64,000 nt of DNA, taken from assembly GCF_014649535.1 (NCBI RefSeq), contig NZ_BMTF01000003.1, positions 248,001 through 312,000 of the forward strand, written 5' to 3'. Within the stretch, counting starts at the first letter, position 1. Every line of letters starts with the position of its first letter. The notes beneath the pieces were generated by a model, which was not told where the DNA came from, made no database searches, and was given only the letters and a program-made list of their open reading frames with translations. Shown here one piece after another: positions 7,905-18,129 of the stretch. A program made the position numbers and the translations under genes. The stretch is from Streptomyces gelaticus. Its GTDB lineage: Bacteria > Actinomycetota > Actinomycetes > Streptomycetales > Streptomycetaceae.

Positions 7905-10637
7905 CTACGCGTCGCCGCCGGCCGCGCCCGGGTCGGCCGCCGTCACGTCCAGCAGTTCGTACCGGTCGATGGCCTGCTTCAGCAGCGAACGGTCGATCCG
8001 GTTCTCCTTCGCGAGCTCGGTGAGCACCGCGAGGACGATCGACTGCGCGTCGATGTGGAAGAACCGGCGGGCCGCGCCGCGGGTGTCGGCGAAGCCGAAG
8101 CCGTCCGCACCCAGCGACTGGTACGTGCCGGGCACCCAGCGCGCGATCTGGTCCGGCACCGAACGCATCCAGTCCGAGACCGCCACGAACGGACCCTCGG
8201 AGCCGGAGAGCTTCCGCGTGACGTACGGGACGCGCTGCTCCTCCTCCGGGTGGAGCAGGTTGTACCGCTCCACGTCCACGGCCTCGCGGCGCAGCTCGTT
8301 CCAGGAGGTCGCCGACCAGACGTCCGCCCGGACGTTCCACTCGTCGGCGAGGATGCGCTGCGCCTCGACCGCCCACGGGACCGCCACACCGGACGCCAGG
8401 ATCTGGGCCGGGATCTCGCCCCGGTCGGCGGCCCTGAAGCGGTAGACGCCCTTGAGGATGCCCTCGACGTCCACGTTCTCGGGCTCGGCCGGGTGCTGGA
8501 TCGGCTCGTTGTAGACCGTGAGGTAGTAGAAGACATCCTCACTGTTCTCGCCGTACATCCGCCGCAGACCGTCCTTGACGATGTGCGCGATCTCGTACCC
8601 GAACGCCGGGTCGTAGGCGACACAGCCCGGGTTGGTCGAGGCGAGCAGCTGCGAGTGGCCGTCCGCGTGCTGGAGACCCTCGCCGGTCAGCGTCGTACGG
8701 CCGGCGGTCGCACCCAGCACGAATCCGCGCGCGAGCTGGTCGGCCATCTGCCAGAACTGGTCACCGGTGCGCTGGAAACCGAACATCGAGTAGAAGACGT
8801 ACACCGGGATCAGCGGCTCGCCGTGCGTGGCGTACGCCGAACCGGCGGCGATCAGCGAGGCAGTGCAGCCGGCCTCCGAGATGCCGTCGTGCAGCATCTG
8901 ACCGGTCGGCGACTCCTTGTACGCGAGCAGCAGATCGCGGTCCACCGCCTCGTACTGCTGGCCCAGCGGGTTGTAGATCTTCGCGCTCGGGAAGAAGGCG
9001 TCCATACCGAAGGTGCGGTACTCGTCGGGTGCGATCAGCACGAAACGCTTGCCGATCTCCTTGTCCCGCATCAGGTCCTTCAGGATGCGGACGAACGCCA
9101 TGGTGGAGGCGATCGACTGCTGACCCGAACCCTTCTTCGCGGTCGCGTACGTCTTGTCCTCGGGCAGGACCAGCGGCTTGGCACGCACCACCCGGGTCGG
9201 GACGTAACCGCCCAGACCCTTGCGGCGGTCGTGCATGTACTGGATCTCCTCCGAGTCACGGCCCGGGTGGTAGTACGGCGGCAGGCCGTCCTCCAGCTGC
9301 TTGTCCGTGATCGGGATGTGCAGCCGGTCGCGGAACCGCTTGAGGTCCTCGACCGTGAGCTTCTTCATCTGGTGGGTCGCGTTGCGGCCCTCGAAATTCG
9401 GCCCCAGGGTCCAGCCCTTGACCGTCTGCGCCAGGATCACCGTCGGCTGGCCCTTGTGGGCCTTGGCCGCCGCGTAGGCCGCGTAGACCTTCCTGTGGTC
9501 GTGACCGCCGCGGCCCAGGTGCAGGATCTGGTCGTCGGTCATGTCCTTGACCATGTCGCGCAGCCGCGGGTCGTCCCCGAAGAAGTGCTCACGGATGTAC
9601 GCGCCCGACTCGGTGGCGTACGTCTGGAACTGGCCGTCCGGCGTGGTGTTGAGCTTGTTGACCAGGATGCCCGTGCGGTCCTGCGCCAGCAGCGGGTCCC
9701 AGGAGCGGTCCCAGACCAGCTTGATGACGTTCCACCCGGCGCCGCGGAACTGCGACTCCAGCTCCTGGATGATCTTGCCGTTGCCGCGCACCGGGCCGTC
9801 GAGCCGCTGGAGGTTGCAGTTGACCACGAAGGTGAGGTTGTCCAGGCCCTCACGGGCGGCGATGGAGAGCTGGCCGAGCGACTCGGGCTCGTCCATCTCG
9901 CCGTCGCCCAGATACGCCCACACATGCGACTGGGAGGTGTCGGCGATGCCGCGCGCCTCCATGTAGCGGTTCATCCGGGCCTGGTAGATCGCGCCGAGCG
10001 GGCCGAGGCCCATCGAGACGGTCGGGAACTCCCAGAAGTCCGGCATCAGCCGCGGGTGCGGGTAGCTGGACAGACCGTTGGGCGCCTTCGACTTCTCCTG
10101 GCGGAAGGCGTCGAGCTGCGCCTCGCTCAGCCGGTCGAGCAGGTAGGCGCGGGCGTAGATGCCCGGGGACGCGTGCCCCTGGAAGAAGATCTGGTCGCCG
10201 CCCAGGCCGTCGTCCTTGCCGCGGAAGAAGTGGTTGAAGCCCACGTCGTACAGCGAGGCCGAGGAGGCGAAGGTGGCGATGTGGCCGCCGACGCCGATCC
10301 CCGGACGCTGGGCACGCGACACCATCACGGCCGCGTTCCAGCGGGTCGCGTTGAGGACCTTGCGCTCGATCTCCTCGTCGCCGGGGAAGAACGGCTCGTC
10401 CTTCGTGGCGATCGTGTTCACGTAGTCCGTGCTGCGCATCTCCGGCACGGCCACGCGCTTCTCGCGCGCACGCTCGATGAGCCGGAGCATCAGATAACGG
10501 GCCCGCTCACGGCCTCGCTCGTCGACCGCGGCATCGAGCGAGTCGAGCCATTCCTGGGTCTCTTCGGGATCGAAGTCCGGGACCTGGCTCGGCAGGCCGC
10601 CAATGATGATCGGGTTGCGATCGGATCCGGAAGCCAC
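7905..10637 (-). CDS. aceE: Pyruvate dehydrogenase E1 component, homodimeric type
   Basis: This 910-residue enzyme decarboxylates pyruvate with thiamine diphosphate and passes the acetyl unit to the lipoyl groups of the E2 subunit. The ThDP/Mg motif runs from [13 protein letters not shown] to [11 protein letters not shown]. Family landmarks include [18 protein letters not shown] and the C-terminal transketolase-like domain near GWNVIKL and [13 protein letters not shown]. The length matches the E. coli-type single-chain E1 (about 890 residues). No E2 or E3 gene lies beside it, as is normal in Streptomyces. It is monocistronic, read from a long upstream gap shared with the divergent DUF3052 gene. 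Confidence 0.97.
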   Translation of the reverse strand: MASGSDRNPIIIGGLPSQVPDFDPEETQEWLDSLDAAVDERGRERARYLMLRLIERAREKRVAVPEMRSTDYVNTIATKDEPFFPGDEEIERKVLNATRWNAAVMVSRAQRPGIGVGGHIATFASSASLYDVGFNHFFRGKDDGLGGDQIFFQGHASPGIYARAYLLDRLSEAQLDAFRQEKSKAPNGLSSYPHPRLMPDFWEFPTVSMGLGPLGAIYQARMNRYMEARGIADTSQSHVWAYLGDGEMDEPESLGQLSIAAREGLDNLTFVVNCNLQRLDGPVRGNGKIIQELESQFRGAGWNVIKLVWDRSWDPLLAQDRTGILVNKLNTTPDGQFQTYATESGAYIREHFFGDDPRLRDMVKDMTDDQILHLGRGGHDHRKVYAAYAAAKAHKGQPTVILAQTVKGWTLGPNFEGRNATHQMKKLTVEDLKRFRDRLHIPITDKQLEDGLPPYYHPGRDSEEIQYMHDRRKGLGGYVPTRVVRAKPLVLPEDKTYATAKKGSGQQSIASTMAFVRILKDLMRDKEIGKRFVLIAPDEYRTFGMDAFFPSAKIYNPLGQQYEAVDRDLLLAYKESPTGQMLHDGISEAGCTASLIAAGSAYATHGEPLIPVYVFYSMFGFQRTGDQFWQMADQLARGFVLGATAGRTTLTGEGLQHADGHSQLLASTNPGCVAYDPAFGYEIAHIVKDGLRRMYGENSEDVFYYLTVYNEPIQHPAEPENVDVEGILKGVYRFRAADRGEIPAQILASGVAVPWAVEAQRILADEWNVRADVWSATSWNELRREAVDVERYNLLHPEEEQRVPYVTRKLSGSEGPFVAVSDWMRSVPDQIARWVPGTYQSLGADGFGFADTRGAARRFFHIDAQSIVLAVLTELAKENRIDRSLLKQAIDRYELLDVTAADPGAAGGDA

Positions 10638-11109
10638 GCTGTTCCTTCGCTGTTCGGTGGTGCTCTACGGGGCCTGATCGAGGGAGAAACATGCCCCCGG
10701 GATGTATGCAAGTGCGCCATCACCATCGTGTACCGCGAGGGCGCAAACGTCATCTCTACCGAGGGGTAACCGCCGTGTTGTGAGACTTCGCGTCCGGTGT
10801 GCGGGGATGGTCCCGGCCAAACCGCAACCATACGCCCAAGCCGTCCAAGCGTTCCCAAAGGATGTTCGACTCCGAATGGCGGACCGAAACGGCATAAGCT
10901 GTGGAAGGACGTAAAGGGTGTGGACGGGTAGTGCCGGGCCCCGGAGGGGATCTGCCGACAGTGCGGCGACGTGGCAGGGAACGTCACCGTTTAGGCGGTC
11001 TCGGACGCCGGGTACTTGCGCGATCCGCCGCTCCCGTGTGGACTACGGCCAACGGCACGCGTACGCGCGTGGCTGAAGCATTTTCCGAAACATGATCAGG
11101 AGGCAACCC
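10638..11109. other. Divergent promoter region of aceE and DUF3052 gene
   Basis: This 472-bp gap holds no convincing gene. It must contain the aceE promoter (minus) and the DUF3052 promoter (plus). Lower-GC patches occur at about 10700-10780 (minus-strand CATACAT-like -10) and about 10880-10910 (plus-strand CATAAGCT). An AGGAGG ribosome site at 11098-11103 belongs to the DUF3052 gene. I could not settle exact -35/-10 pairs. Confidence 0.5.
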
Positions 11110-11547
11110 GTGAGCGCGACCGCGGACCACGCGGAGGAGCGGACCAACCCGGCAGCACGCCTGGGGTTCGAGCCCGGACAGGTGGTCCAGGAGATCGGCT
11201 ACGACGACGACGTCGAGCAGGAGCTCCGTGAGGGCATTGAAGCCACAATCGGCCAGGATCTCGTCGACGAGGACTACGACGACGTCGCAGACGTCGTCCT
11301 GCTGTGGTTCCGCGACGAGGACGGCGACCTTACGGACGCGCTGGTGGATGCCATTGGTCTGATCGAGGACGGCGGCACGGTCTGGCTGATGACGCCGAAG
11401 ACCGGCCGTGACGGGTACGTCGAACCGAGCGACATCAACGAGGCCGCACAGACGGCCGGTCTCTCCCAGACCAGGAGCATCAACGCGGGCAAGGACTGGA
11501 CGGGCAGCCGTCTGGTCACGCCGAAGGCGGCCAAAGCCAAGCGCTGA
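11110..11547 (+). CDS. DUF3052 family protein
   Basis: This is a 145-residue acidic cytoplasmic protein of the DUF3052 family, nearly universal in Actinobacteria and often found next to aceE. The core shows LGFEPGQVVQEIGYDDDVEQ, then VLLWFRDEDGDLTDALVDA and a C-terminal basic end (KAAKAKR). The many Asp/Glu clusters make it strongly negative. Translation begins at a GTG preceded six bases upstream by a consensus AGGAGG. The biochemical role is not known. It is followed by a stem-loop, so it is probably monocistronic. Confidence 0.9.
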   Translation: MSATADHAEERTNPAARLGFEPGQVVQEIGYDDDVEQELREGIEATIGQDLVDEDYDDVADVVLLWFRDEDGDLTDALVDAIGLIEDGGTVWLMTPKTGRDGYVEPSDINEAAQTAGLSQTRSINAGKDWTGSRLVTPKAAKAKR

Positions 11548-11572
11548 ACCACGCTCGCCACGCATTCGCCCT

Positions 11573-11609
11573 GAAGGCCCCCGACGGCATGCAGCCACCG
11601 GGGGCCTTC
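11573..11609 (+). terminator. Terminator after DUF3052 gene
   Basis: An 11-bp perfect stem, GAAGGCCCCCG (11573-11583), pairs with 11599-11609 around a 15-nt loop. It begins 26 bp after the stop codon. Confidence 0.75.
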
Positions 11610-11772
11610 GCATGCCCTTCGGGGGCCCTCGTGCGGCCGCAGGGCGGTCCGGAGGGCGGGGGAACCGGTGGCCGGCCCCGTACGGGCGGCGCGTGGCCCG
11701 CTGCGGGATCTGCGTAGGGTGGGAGTCACCCGGACGGCCCAGCCCGGTGAACGTAGCGAGAGGACGCTTTTC

Positions 11773-12231
11773 ATGGCGATCGAGGTCGGTACCAAGGCCC
11801 CGGATTTCGAGCTGAAGGACAACCACGGCCGGACCGTGAAGCTCTCCGACTTCCGCGGCGAGAAGAACGTCGTGCTGCTGTTCTACCCGTTCGCCTTCAC
11901 GGGCGTCTGCACGGGTGAGCTCTGCGCGCTCCGCGACGAGCTGCCGAAGTTCGAGAACGACGACACGCAGCTGCTCGCCGTCTCCAACGACTCCATCCAC
12001 ACCCTGCGCGTCTTCGCCGAGCAGGAGGGCCTCGAGTACCCGCTGGTCTCGGACTTCTGGCCGCACGGCGAGACCTCGCGGGCCTACGGCGTCTTCGACG
12101 AGGAGAAGGGCTGCGCGGTGCGCGGCACCTTCATCATCGACAAGGAGGGCGTGGTGCGCTGGACCGTCGTCAACGGCCTGCCCGACGCGCGCGACCTCAA
12201 CGACTACATCAAGGCGCTCGACGCCCTCTGA
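11773..12231 (+). CDS. AhpE/Bcp-type peroxiredoxin
   Basis: This is a 152-residue thiol peroxidase that reduces hydrogen peroxide and organic hydroperoxides. The thioredoxin-like fold starts at [20 protein letters not shown]. The catalytic motif is [13 protein letters not shown], where C46 is the peroxidatic cysteine and T43 the supporting threonine; C51 is a possible resolving cysteine. The stretch [20 protein letters not shown] is close to mycobacterial AhpE, so I favour the AhpE subgroup. Electron donors may be mycothiol or mycoredoxin. It stands just before the Ter island, which fits a redox-stress neighbourhood, but has its own spacing and probably its own promoter. Confidence 0.92.
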   Translation: MAIEVGTKAPDFELKDNHGRTVKLSDFRGEKNVVLLFYPFAFTGVCTGELCALRDELPKFENDDTQLLAVSNDSIHTLRVFAEQEGLEYPLVSDFWPHGETSRAYGVFDEEKGCAVRGTFIIDKEGVVRWTVVNGLPDARDLNDYIKALDAL

Positions 12232-12378
12232 TCCGGCACCGGCGGATCCGTGGGCGACCCGGTGAAAAGCCCTGCTTCGCCGGGAACCGGTCACTAGGAT
12301 CCAGTCGTTGATCGGATGCCAACGCAACGTGGAGGCGCCGGCGTGTGCCGGCCCCCAAGGAAACCAATGGGAGGACTC

Positions 12379-12954
12379 GTGGGAGTCAGCCTCAGCAAGG
12401 GCGGCAACGTCTCGCTGACCAAGGCCGCGCCGAACCTGACCGCGGTCATCGTCGGTCTCGGCTGGGACGCTCGCACCACCACCGGTGGTGACTTCGACCT
12501 CGACGCCAGCGCCCTGCTGACGAATGCCGAGGGCAAGGTCGGCAGCGACGGAAACTTCGTCTTCTTCAACAACCTCAAGAGCCCCGACGGCTCCGTGGAG
12601 CACACCGGTGACAACCTCACCGGTGAGGGCGAGGGCGACGACGAGGTCATCAAGGTGAACCTGGCCGGTGTCCCGGCCGATGTCCACAAGATCGTCTTCC
12701 CGGTCTCGATCTATGAGGCGGAGACCCGTCAGCAGAGCTTCGGCCAGGTGCGCAACGCGTACATCCGCGTGGTCAACCAGGCCGACAACAGCGAGCTGGC
12801 CCGCTACGACCTCAGCGAGGACGCGTCGACGGAGACCGCCATGGTCTTCGGCGAGCTGTACCGCAACGGGGCGGAGTGGAAGTTCCGTGCCATCGGTCAG
12901 GGGTACGCCTCGGGGCTGCGCGGCATCGCGCAGGACTTCGGCGTCAACGTCTGA
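12379..12954 (+). CDS. terD: TerD family protein (first of tandem pair)
   Basis: This is a 191-residue TerD-domain protein, a calcium-binding beta-sandwich associated with tellurite, phage and colicin resistance phenotypes. Key stretches are [18 protein letters not shown], the acidic metal site [28 protein letters not shown], and the C-terminal [19 protein letters not shown]. The GTG start at 12379 is six bases after GGGAGGA. About 72% of residues match the next gene, so the pair arose by tandem duplication. It is likely cytoplasmic and acts with the TerC-like membrane protein downstream. Confidence 0.95.
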   Translation: MGVSLSKGGNVSLTKAAPNLTAVIVGLGWDARTTTGGDFDLDASALLTNAEGKVGSDGNFVFFNNLKSPDGSVEHTGDNLTGEGEGDDEVIKVNLAGVPADVHKIVFPVSIYEAETRQQSFGQVRNAYIRVVNQADNSELARYDLSEDASTETAMVFGELYRNGAEWKFRAIGQGYASGLRGIAQDFGVNV

Positions 12955-13011
12955 GAAGGCGCGACCGGGCCGTGCCGTCGAGGCGCGGCCCGGGTCACGT
13001 CAGCAGTACCC

Positions 13012-13045
13012 CGTCCGGCGCCGCACCCGTGTGCGGCGCCGGACG
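13012..13045. terminator. Perfect hairpin between the two terD genes
   Basis: A 15-bp perfect stem, CGTCCGGCGCCGCAC (13012-13026), pairs with 13031-13045 around a CCGT tetraloop. It sits 57 bp after the first terD stop and 78 bp before the second terD start. It could end the first transcript or partly attenuate read-through, setting a dose difference between the two paralogs. Confidence 0.8.
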
Positions 13046-13123
13046 CGCTCGACAGATGGCCCGGGGGCTTCTCGGCCCACCGGGTCCAGCAGACGGTTCA
13101 TCGACTCGGGGAGGACACACACC

Positions 13124-13699
13124 ATGGGCGTCACGCTCGCCAAGGGAGGCAATGTCTCCCTCTCCAAGGCCGCACCCAACCTCACCCAGGTGCTGATCGG
13201 GCTCGGCTGGGACGCACGATCCACCACGGGCGCCGACTTCGACCTCGACGCCAGCGCGCTGCTGTGCCAGTCGGGCCGGGTGCTCGGCGACGAATGGTTC
13301 GTGTTCTACAACAACCTCACGAGCCCCGACGGCTCCGTGGAGCACACCGGGGACAACCTCACGGGCGAGGGTGAGGGCGACGACGAGTCGGTCATCGTGA
13401 ACCTCACTCAGGTGCCGGCGCACTGCGACAAGATTATTTTCCCGGTCTCGATCCACGAGGCCGACAACCGGGGCCAGACCTTCGGCCAGGTCAGCAACGC
13501 GTTCATTCGCGTGGTCAACCAGGCGGACGGTCAGGAACTCGCGCGTTACGACCTCAGCGAGGACGCCTCGACGGAAACCGCGATGATCTTCGGCGAGCTG
13601 TACCGGTACAACGGAGAGTGGAAGTTCCGTGCAGTGGGACAGGGGTACGCGTCCGGACTGCGCGGCATCGCTCTAGACTTTGGGGTCAACGTTTCGTAA
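13124..13699 (+). CDS. terD: TerD family protein (second of tandem pair)
   Basis: This is a 191-residue paralog of the preceding protein. It keeps the metal site [10 protein letters not shown], the acidic run [15 protein letters not shown] and the end motif [19 protein letters not shown]. It differs mainly around residues 55-65 ([17 protein letters not shown]). The ATG follows a GGGGAGGAC ribosome site. TerD proteins bind calcium in pairs of acidic loops and are thought to form membrane-proximal assemblies with TerC; that is family knowledge. It probably reads through toward the TerC-like gene, 70 bp downstream, with no strong hairpin between. Confidence 0.95.
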   Translation: MGVTLAKGGNVSLSKAAPNLTQVLIGLGWDARSTTGADFDLDASALLCQSGRVLGDEWFVFYNNLTSPDGSVEHTGDNLTGEGEGDDESVIVNLTQVPAHCDKIIFPVSIHEADNRGQTFGQVSNAFIRVVNQADGQELARYDLSEDASTETAMIFGELYRYNGEWKFRAVGQGYASGLRGIALDFGVNVS

Positions 13700-13769
13700 A
13701 GCCGCGCACGGCGCGGGGGAGCCCCGTACACCTCGGGGGAGACCCGTTACATACACGATGGGGTAGCCA

Positions 13770-14918
13770 GTGCTTCTGAAAACCTTCGGCTGGTCGTTCG
13801 CGGTCACCGCGCTCGGCCTTGTCGCAGCTGTGATCTACGGGGGGTGGGAAGCCTTCGGGGTCGTTGCGATTCTTTCCGTCCTGGAGATTTCGCTGTCCTT
13901 CGACAATGCGGTGGTCAACGCCGGAATCCTGAAGAAGATGAATGCCTTCTGGCAGAAGATCTTCCTCACGATCGGTGTGCTCATCGCGGTCTTCGGTATG
14001 CGGCTGGTGTTCCCCGTCGTGATCGTGGCCATCACCGCCAAGATCGGTCCGATCGAGGCGGTCGACCTTTCCTTCAACCAGCCCGAGCGCTATCAGGAAC
14101 TCGTCACCGACGCCCACCCGGCGATCGCCGCCTTCGGTGGCATGTTCCTTTTGATGATCTTCCTCGACTTCATTTTCGAGGACCGTGACATCCAGTGGCT
14201 GCGCTGGATCGAGCGCCCGCTCGCCAAGCTCGGCAAGGTCGACATGCTGTCGGTCTGTATCGCGCTGATCGTGCTGCTGATCTCGGCCATGACCTTCGCG
14301 ACCAACGCGCACCAGCACGGCGGCGGGCACGCGGACAAGGCGGAAACGGTCCTGCTCGCAGGCATCGCCGGTCTGATCACGTACCTCATCGTCGGCGGAC
14401 TCTCCGGCTTCTTCGAGAACAAGCTGGAGGAGGAGGAAGAGCGCGAGCACGAGGCCGAGGAAGAGGCCAAGCGGACCGGCAAGAAGGTCTCCGCCGTCGC
14501 GCTCGCCGGCAAGGCCGCGTTCTTCATGTTCCTCTACCTGGAAGTACTCGACGCGTCCTTCTCGTTCGACGGTGTCATCGGCGCCTTCGCCATCACCAAC
14601 GAGATCGTGCTGATGGCCCTCGGCCTCGGTATCGGCGCCATGTACGTCCGTTCGCTCACGGTCTACCTGGTCCGTCAGGGCACCCTCGACGACTACGTCT
14701 ACCTGGAGCACGGCGCCCACTACGCCATCGGTGCGCTGGCCATGATCCTGCTCGTCACCATCCAATACCAGATCAACGAGCTCATCACGGGCTTCGTCGG
14801 TGTCGCGCTGATCGGCTGGTCCTTCTGGTCCTCGGTCCGGCGCAACAAGGCGCTGGAGGCCGAGGGCGGCGACGACGACGCCGCCGGTTCCAAGGCGGAG
14901 GTCCCGTCCGGGGTGTGA
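13770..14918 (+). CDS. TerC-like integral membrane protein (DUF475)
   Basis: This is a 382-residue polytopic membrane protein of the DUF475 branch of the TerC superfamily. Hydrophobic helices carry the duplicated acidic motif typical of TerC: EISLSFDNAVVNA near residue 42 and EVLDASFSFDGVIGAFA near residue 260. These probably line a metal-ion path. A charged cytoplasmic loop (EEEEEREHEAEEEAKR) separates the two halves, and the C-terminus is acidic. It starts with GTG and lies directly after the terD pair, consistent with a TerC-TerD complex that handles metal ions, possibly loading exported metalloenzymes. Transport specificity cannot be read from sequence. Confidence 0.9.
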   Translation: MLLKTFGWSFAVTALGLVAAVIYGGWEAFGVVAILSVLEISLSFDNAVVNAGILKKMNAFWQKIFLTIGVLIAVFGMRLVFPVVIVAITAKIGPIEAVDLSFNQPERYQELVTDAHPAIAAFGGMFLLMIFLDFIFEDRDIQWLRWIERPLAKLGKVDMLSVCIALIVLLISAMTFATNAHQHGGGHADKAETVLLAGIAGLITYLIVGGLSGFFENKLEEEEEREHEAEEEAKRTGKKVSAVALAGKAAFFMFLYLEVLDASFSFDGVIGAFAITNEIVLMALGLGIGAMYVRSLTVYLVRQGTLDDYVYLEHGAHYAIGALAMILLVTIQYQINELITGFVGVALIGWSFWSSVRRNKALEAEGGDDDAAGSKAEVPSGV

Positions 14919-15091
14919 CCCGGTAGGGAATGAGGAACGCTCTCAAGCGGGGCGGTCCGTGAGGCAACGGTTCTCCGGAGACATCCGGACCCGGCCCCGC
15001 GGCCGCCCCGCAGTGATGTGGGTGTCCCCGCCGAGGCGCGGGCCGGCCGCGGGCCGGGGCACTTTTCCACCGAGAAGCATGGGGGTTGGGG

Positions 15092-15826
15092 ATGGCGTTC
15101 TGGGACGGCCTGTGGCCGCGGCGGGACACACAGTTCGAGTCGGGCAGCGCGGCGACCAGCTCCATCGTGCTCTCCCGGCGGCACGCCACGGTCTCGCTGA
15201 GCAAGCAGGGTGCGCTGACCGGCAATCTGCGGGTCAACCTCTCCTGGCAGATGCGTACGTCGGACATCATGGGCCGCTCGCGGCAGAGCGGCCGGCTGCT
15301 GCGGCCGATGCAGCTCTTCAAGCCCGATGTGGTCCAGGCCCACACCCAGGGCATGGTCAACGTCGACCTGGACCTGGGCTGCATGTACGAGCTGAAGGAC
15401 GGTACCAAGGGCGTCGTCCAGCCGCTGGGCAACCTCATCGGCGACCTGAACGGTCCGCCGTACATCCGGCTCAGTGGGGACGACCGCTTCGGAGCGCCGT
15501 CGGGCGAGACCGTCTACGTCAATCTCGACCAGCGCGACCAGATCAAACGGCTGCTGTTCTTCGTCTACATCTACGACCAGACGCCGGCCTTCGACCGTAC
15601 GCACGCCAAGGTGACGCTCTACCCGGGCAACGGCCCGCGGATCGAGATCGAGCTCGACGAGCACGCCCCCGAGGCCCGTTCCTGCGCCGTGTTCACGGTG
15701 GAGAACGTCAAGGACGATCTGGTCGTGCGGCGCGAGGTGAAGTTCGTGTACGGATTCCAGTCGGAGCTGGACCGGCTGTACGGCTTCGGCATGCAGTGGG
15801 GACGCGGCTACAAGTCCCGCACCTGA
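15092..15826 (+). CDS. TerA/TerD-superfamily tellurium resistance protein
   Basis: This is a 244-residue protein of the TerD superfamily, closest in pattern to TerA-type members. It has an N-terminal extension (MAFWDGLWPRRDTQFESGSA), a first part rich in Thr/Ser/Leu, then a TerD-like core (VNVDLDLGCMYELKDGTKG, LIGDLNGPPYIRLSGDD) and VFTVENVKDDLVVRREVKFV near the end. Acidic positions in 'DLDLGC' match the calcium-site region of TerD. A GGGGGTTGGGG run precedes the ATG. It completes the plus-strand Ter set and is convergent with the next TerD gene. Confidence 0.85.
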   Translation: MAFWDGLWPRRDTQFESGSAATSSIVLSRRHATVSLSKQGALTGNLRVNLSWQMRTSDIMGRSRQSGRLLRPMQLFKPDVVQAHTQGMVNVDLDLGCMYELKDGTKGVVQPLGNLIGDLNGPPYIRLSGDDRFGAPSGETVYVNLDQRDQIKRLLFFVYIYDQTPAFDRTHAKVTLYPGNGPRIEIELDEHAPEARSCAVFTVENVKDDLVVRREVKFVYGFQSELDRLYGFGMQWGRGYKSRT

Positions 15827-15874
15827 GCGGGGCCCCGGCTCTTGCCGGGCTCGGGCCCGCCCAGGAGCCGCCCC

Positions 15875-16744
15875 TCAGGACCGTACGAACTGCGGTCCCT
15901 GCGGCGGCAGCACGAAGTTCGGGTCCGGAGCGGGTGCGGCGGCCGCTGCGGGCTGCGGGTAGCCGTAGGCCGGCGGGGCGGCGGCGGGCTGTGGGTACCC
16001 GTAAGCGGGCTGGGGTGCGGCCTGGGCCGCCGCGGGCTGCGGATAGCCGTACGCGGGCTGCTGGTGGCGGTGCTGGACCGTGGCCTGGGCGTCGGGGCCG
16101 GGCGCCGCTGCCGGCGGGAAGTCGGGCGCGGGCGGGAAGTCGGGTGCCGGTCCGGGCGAGGGCGCCGCCGCGGGTGCCGGGGCCGGCTCGGGCTCGGCCG
16201 CGGTTTCGTCGACCGAGATGCCGAAGGCGGTCGCCAGACCGACCAGTCCGGTCGGATAGCCCTGCCCCACGGCCCGGAATTTCCAGCCATCGCCGCGCCG
16301 GTAGAGCTCGCCGCAGATGATCGCCGTCTCCTCGCCAGTCTCCGGCCGCACGTCGAAGACCGCGAGCGGGTCCCCGTCGGCCGAGGCCGCGTCGTACAGC
16401 AGGATGCGCAGATCGTGCACCTGCGCGAATGTGGCGCCGTCGGAGGAGGCGGCGACGACCACCTGCTCGACGGACGCGTCGAGCCTGCTCAGATCGGCCT
16501 CGATGGTGTCCGTGAGCCCCTCGGTGACACTGCGCTTGGGCAGCCGTCGTACCAGGCCGGAGGGGTGGCGGGGCTGGTTGTAGAAGACGAAGTCCTCGTC
16601 CGAGCGCACGCGGCCACCGGCTCCGAGCAGCAGTGCCGAGGCGTCCACATCCGGAATTCCGGCGCCCGGGGTCCAGCGCAGCACGGCCCGTACGGCCATG
16701 GCGTCCAGAGGGACGTTCGAGCCTTTCACCATCGCGTGCGTCAT
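15875..16744 (-). CDS. TerD family protein with Pro/Ala/Tyr repeat tail
   Basis: This is a 289-residue two-part protein. Residues 1-170 form a TerD domain ([49 protein letters not shown]). Residues 175-289 form a low-complexity tail rich in Pro, Ala and Tyr, with three AYGYPQPAAA units, probably disordered and able to mediate assembly or sorting. I place the start at the ATG at 16744, because AGGA lies eight bases upstream; an ATG at 16753 is also in frame. It is divergent from the CitE-like gene and likely shares a regulatory gap (16745-16965) with it. Confidence 0.9.
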   Translation of the reverse strand: MTHAMVKGSNVPLDAMAVRAVLRWTPGAGIPDVDASALLLGAGGRVRSDEDFVFYNQPRHPSGLVRRLPKRSVTEGLTDTIEADLSRLDASVEQVVVAASSDGATFAQVHDLRILLYDAASADGDPLAVFDVRPETGEETAIICGELYRRGDGWKFRAVGQGYPTGLVGLATAFGISVDETAAEPEPAPAPAAAPSPGPAPDFPPAPDFPPAAAPGPDAQATVQHRHQQPAYGYPQPAAAQAAPQPAYGYPQPAAAPPAYGYPQPAAAAAPAPDPNFVLPPQGPQFVRS

Positions 16745-16965
16745 GCCCGTCATCCTGCCTGCTGGCTGCCCGTGCGGACAACGCGGGGGTCGTACCAGGT
16801 GTCCCGGGGGGTGTGCCGGAAGCGCGAGATCGGCGGCGCTCCGACCCGTCGGGAAATGGACGAGTTACCCGGAATTCATGTGCGTGGGGAACTGTCGACA
16901 CCCGCTCGTACGTACTATTACCGGCCATGCGTCGCACGGCCGACCAGCCAGTTCGGGGGAGTTAC

Positions 16966-18129
16966 ATGCGTCATTTCGGGCATATTGCGCCCGCTTCGAG
17001 AAAGAGGCTGTTCTTCCAGGAGCCGTGCGAGTTCGGTCCGGACTCGTCGGCCCGCGTGCTTTCGGCCGCCCTGGGCGCCACCCTGTACAGCCCTGCCACC
17101 CGGCCGAGACTTGCTGACGACGTCATCAAGCAGGCGGGACGCGGTGTCGTCTCGATGGTGCTGTGCCTGGAGGATTCGATCGACGACTCCGAGGTGGCCG
17201 GCGCCGAGGAGAACCTGGTCAGGCAGTTCGCCGATCTCGACGCACGCGGCGCCGAGGTGCCGCTGCTCTTCGTCCGGGTCCGGGAGCCGGGCCAGATAGC
17301 GGACCTGGTGCACCGGCTCGGCGCCGCCGTCCGGATGTTGTCTGGTTTTGTACTTCCGAAGTTCACCGAAGAGCGTGGTGTGTCCTTCATGGAAGCGCTC
17401 ACCAAGGCCGAGAAGGCATGCGGGCGGCGCCTGTTCGCGATGCCCGTCCTCGAATCGCCCGAGCTGCTGTACCTGGAGAGCCGCGGGGAAACCCTCCGGG
17501 GAATAGCCCGCACCGTCGACAAGTACCGCGAACGGGTGCTCGCACTGAGGCTCGGCGTCACCGACTTCTGCTCGGCCTACGGACTGCGCAGGGCGCCCGA
17601 CATGACGGCGTACGACGTACAGATCGTCGGCGCCGTGATCGCCGACGTGGTCAATGTGCTGGGCCGCGCGGACGGTACCGGCTTCACGATCACCGGCCCG
17701 GTGTGGGAGTACTTCCGGCTCCAGGAGCGCATGTTCAAACCCCAGCTGCGCCGCAGCCCCTTCCTGGAGGGCCGGGCCGAGGAGCTGCGCACGGCACTGA
17801 TCGAGCACGATCTGGACGGCCTGCTCCGCGAGATCGATCTCGACCGGGCCAACGGCCTGCTCGGCAAGACCTGCATCCACCCGTCGCACGTCGCGCCCGT
17901 GCACGCGCTGTCCGTGGTCAGCCACGAGGAGTTCAGCGACGCGGAGGACATCCTGCGGCCGGAGCGCGGCGGCGGTGGCGTAATGCGTTCCGCGTACACG
18001 AACAAGATGAACGAAGTGAAACCGCACCGCGCCTGGGCCGAGCGGACCCTGCTGAGGGCCGAGGTCTTCGGCGTGGCCAGGCAGGACGTCGGCTTCGTGG
18101 AGCTGCTGGCCGCGGGCGTCGCGGAATGA
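16966..18129 (+). CDS. HpcH/HpaI aldolase/citrate lyase (CitE-like) protein
   Basis: This is a 387-residue TIM-barrel enzyme of the CitE-like group found in Ter-linked operons. Features are GATLYSPATRP, the metal/CoA region MVLCLEDSIDD, the second acidic site LRLGVTDFCSAYGLRR, and GLLGKTCIHPSHV. Family members cleave or form C-C bonds on acyl-CoA or keto acids using Mg. In this context the substrate is unknown and may be an intermediate of a nucleotide-like metabolite. The ATG follows GGGGGAG. Its stop overlaps the start of the phosphoribosyltransferase gene (ATGA, 18126-18129), so the two are coupled. Confidence 0.9.
   Translation: MRHFGHIAPASRKRLFFQEPCEFGPDSSARVLSAALGATLYSPATRPRLADDVIKQAGRGVVSMVLCLEDSIDDSEVAGAEENLVRQFADLDARGAEVPLLFVRVREPGQIADLVHRLGAAVRMLSGFVLPKFTEERGVSFMEALTKAEKACGRRLFAMPVLESPELLYLESRGETLRGIARTVDKYRERVLALRLGVTDFCSAYGLRRAPDMTAYDVQIVGAVIADVVNVLGRADGTGFTITGPVWEYFRLQERMFKPQLRRSPFLEGRAEELRTALIEHDLDGLLREIDLDRANGLLGKTCIHPSHVAPVHALSVVSHEEFSDAEDILRPERGGGGVMRSAYTNKMNEVKPHRAWAERTLLRAEVFGVARQDVGFVELLAAGVAE

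Noticed and set aside
8055..10769. A 900-codon open frame on the plus strand opposite aceE
   Set aside because: It is the antisense shadow of a high-GC gene: composition is Arg/Val/Asp-rich without family motifs, and aceE on the minus strand is unmistakable.
15827..15874. Hairpin between the TerA-like and TerD-tail genes as a terminator
   Set aside because: A GC-rich stem with bulges can be drawn (GCCCCGGC/GCCGGGC), but it is not perfect like the others, so I did not list it as a feature.
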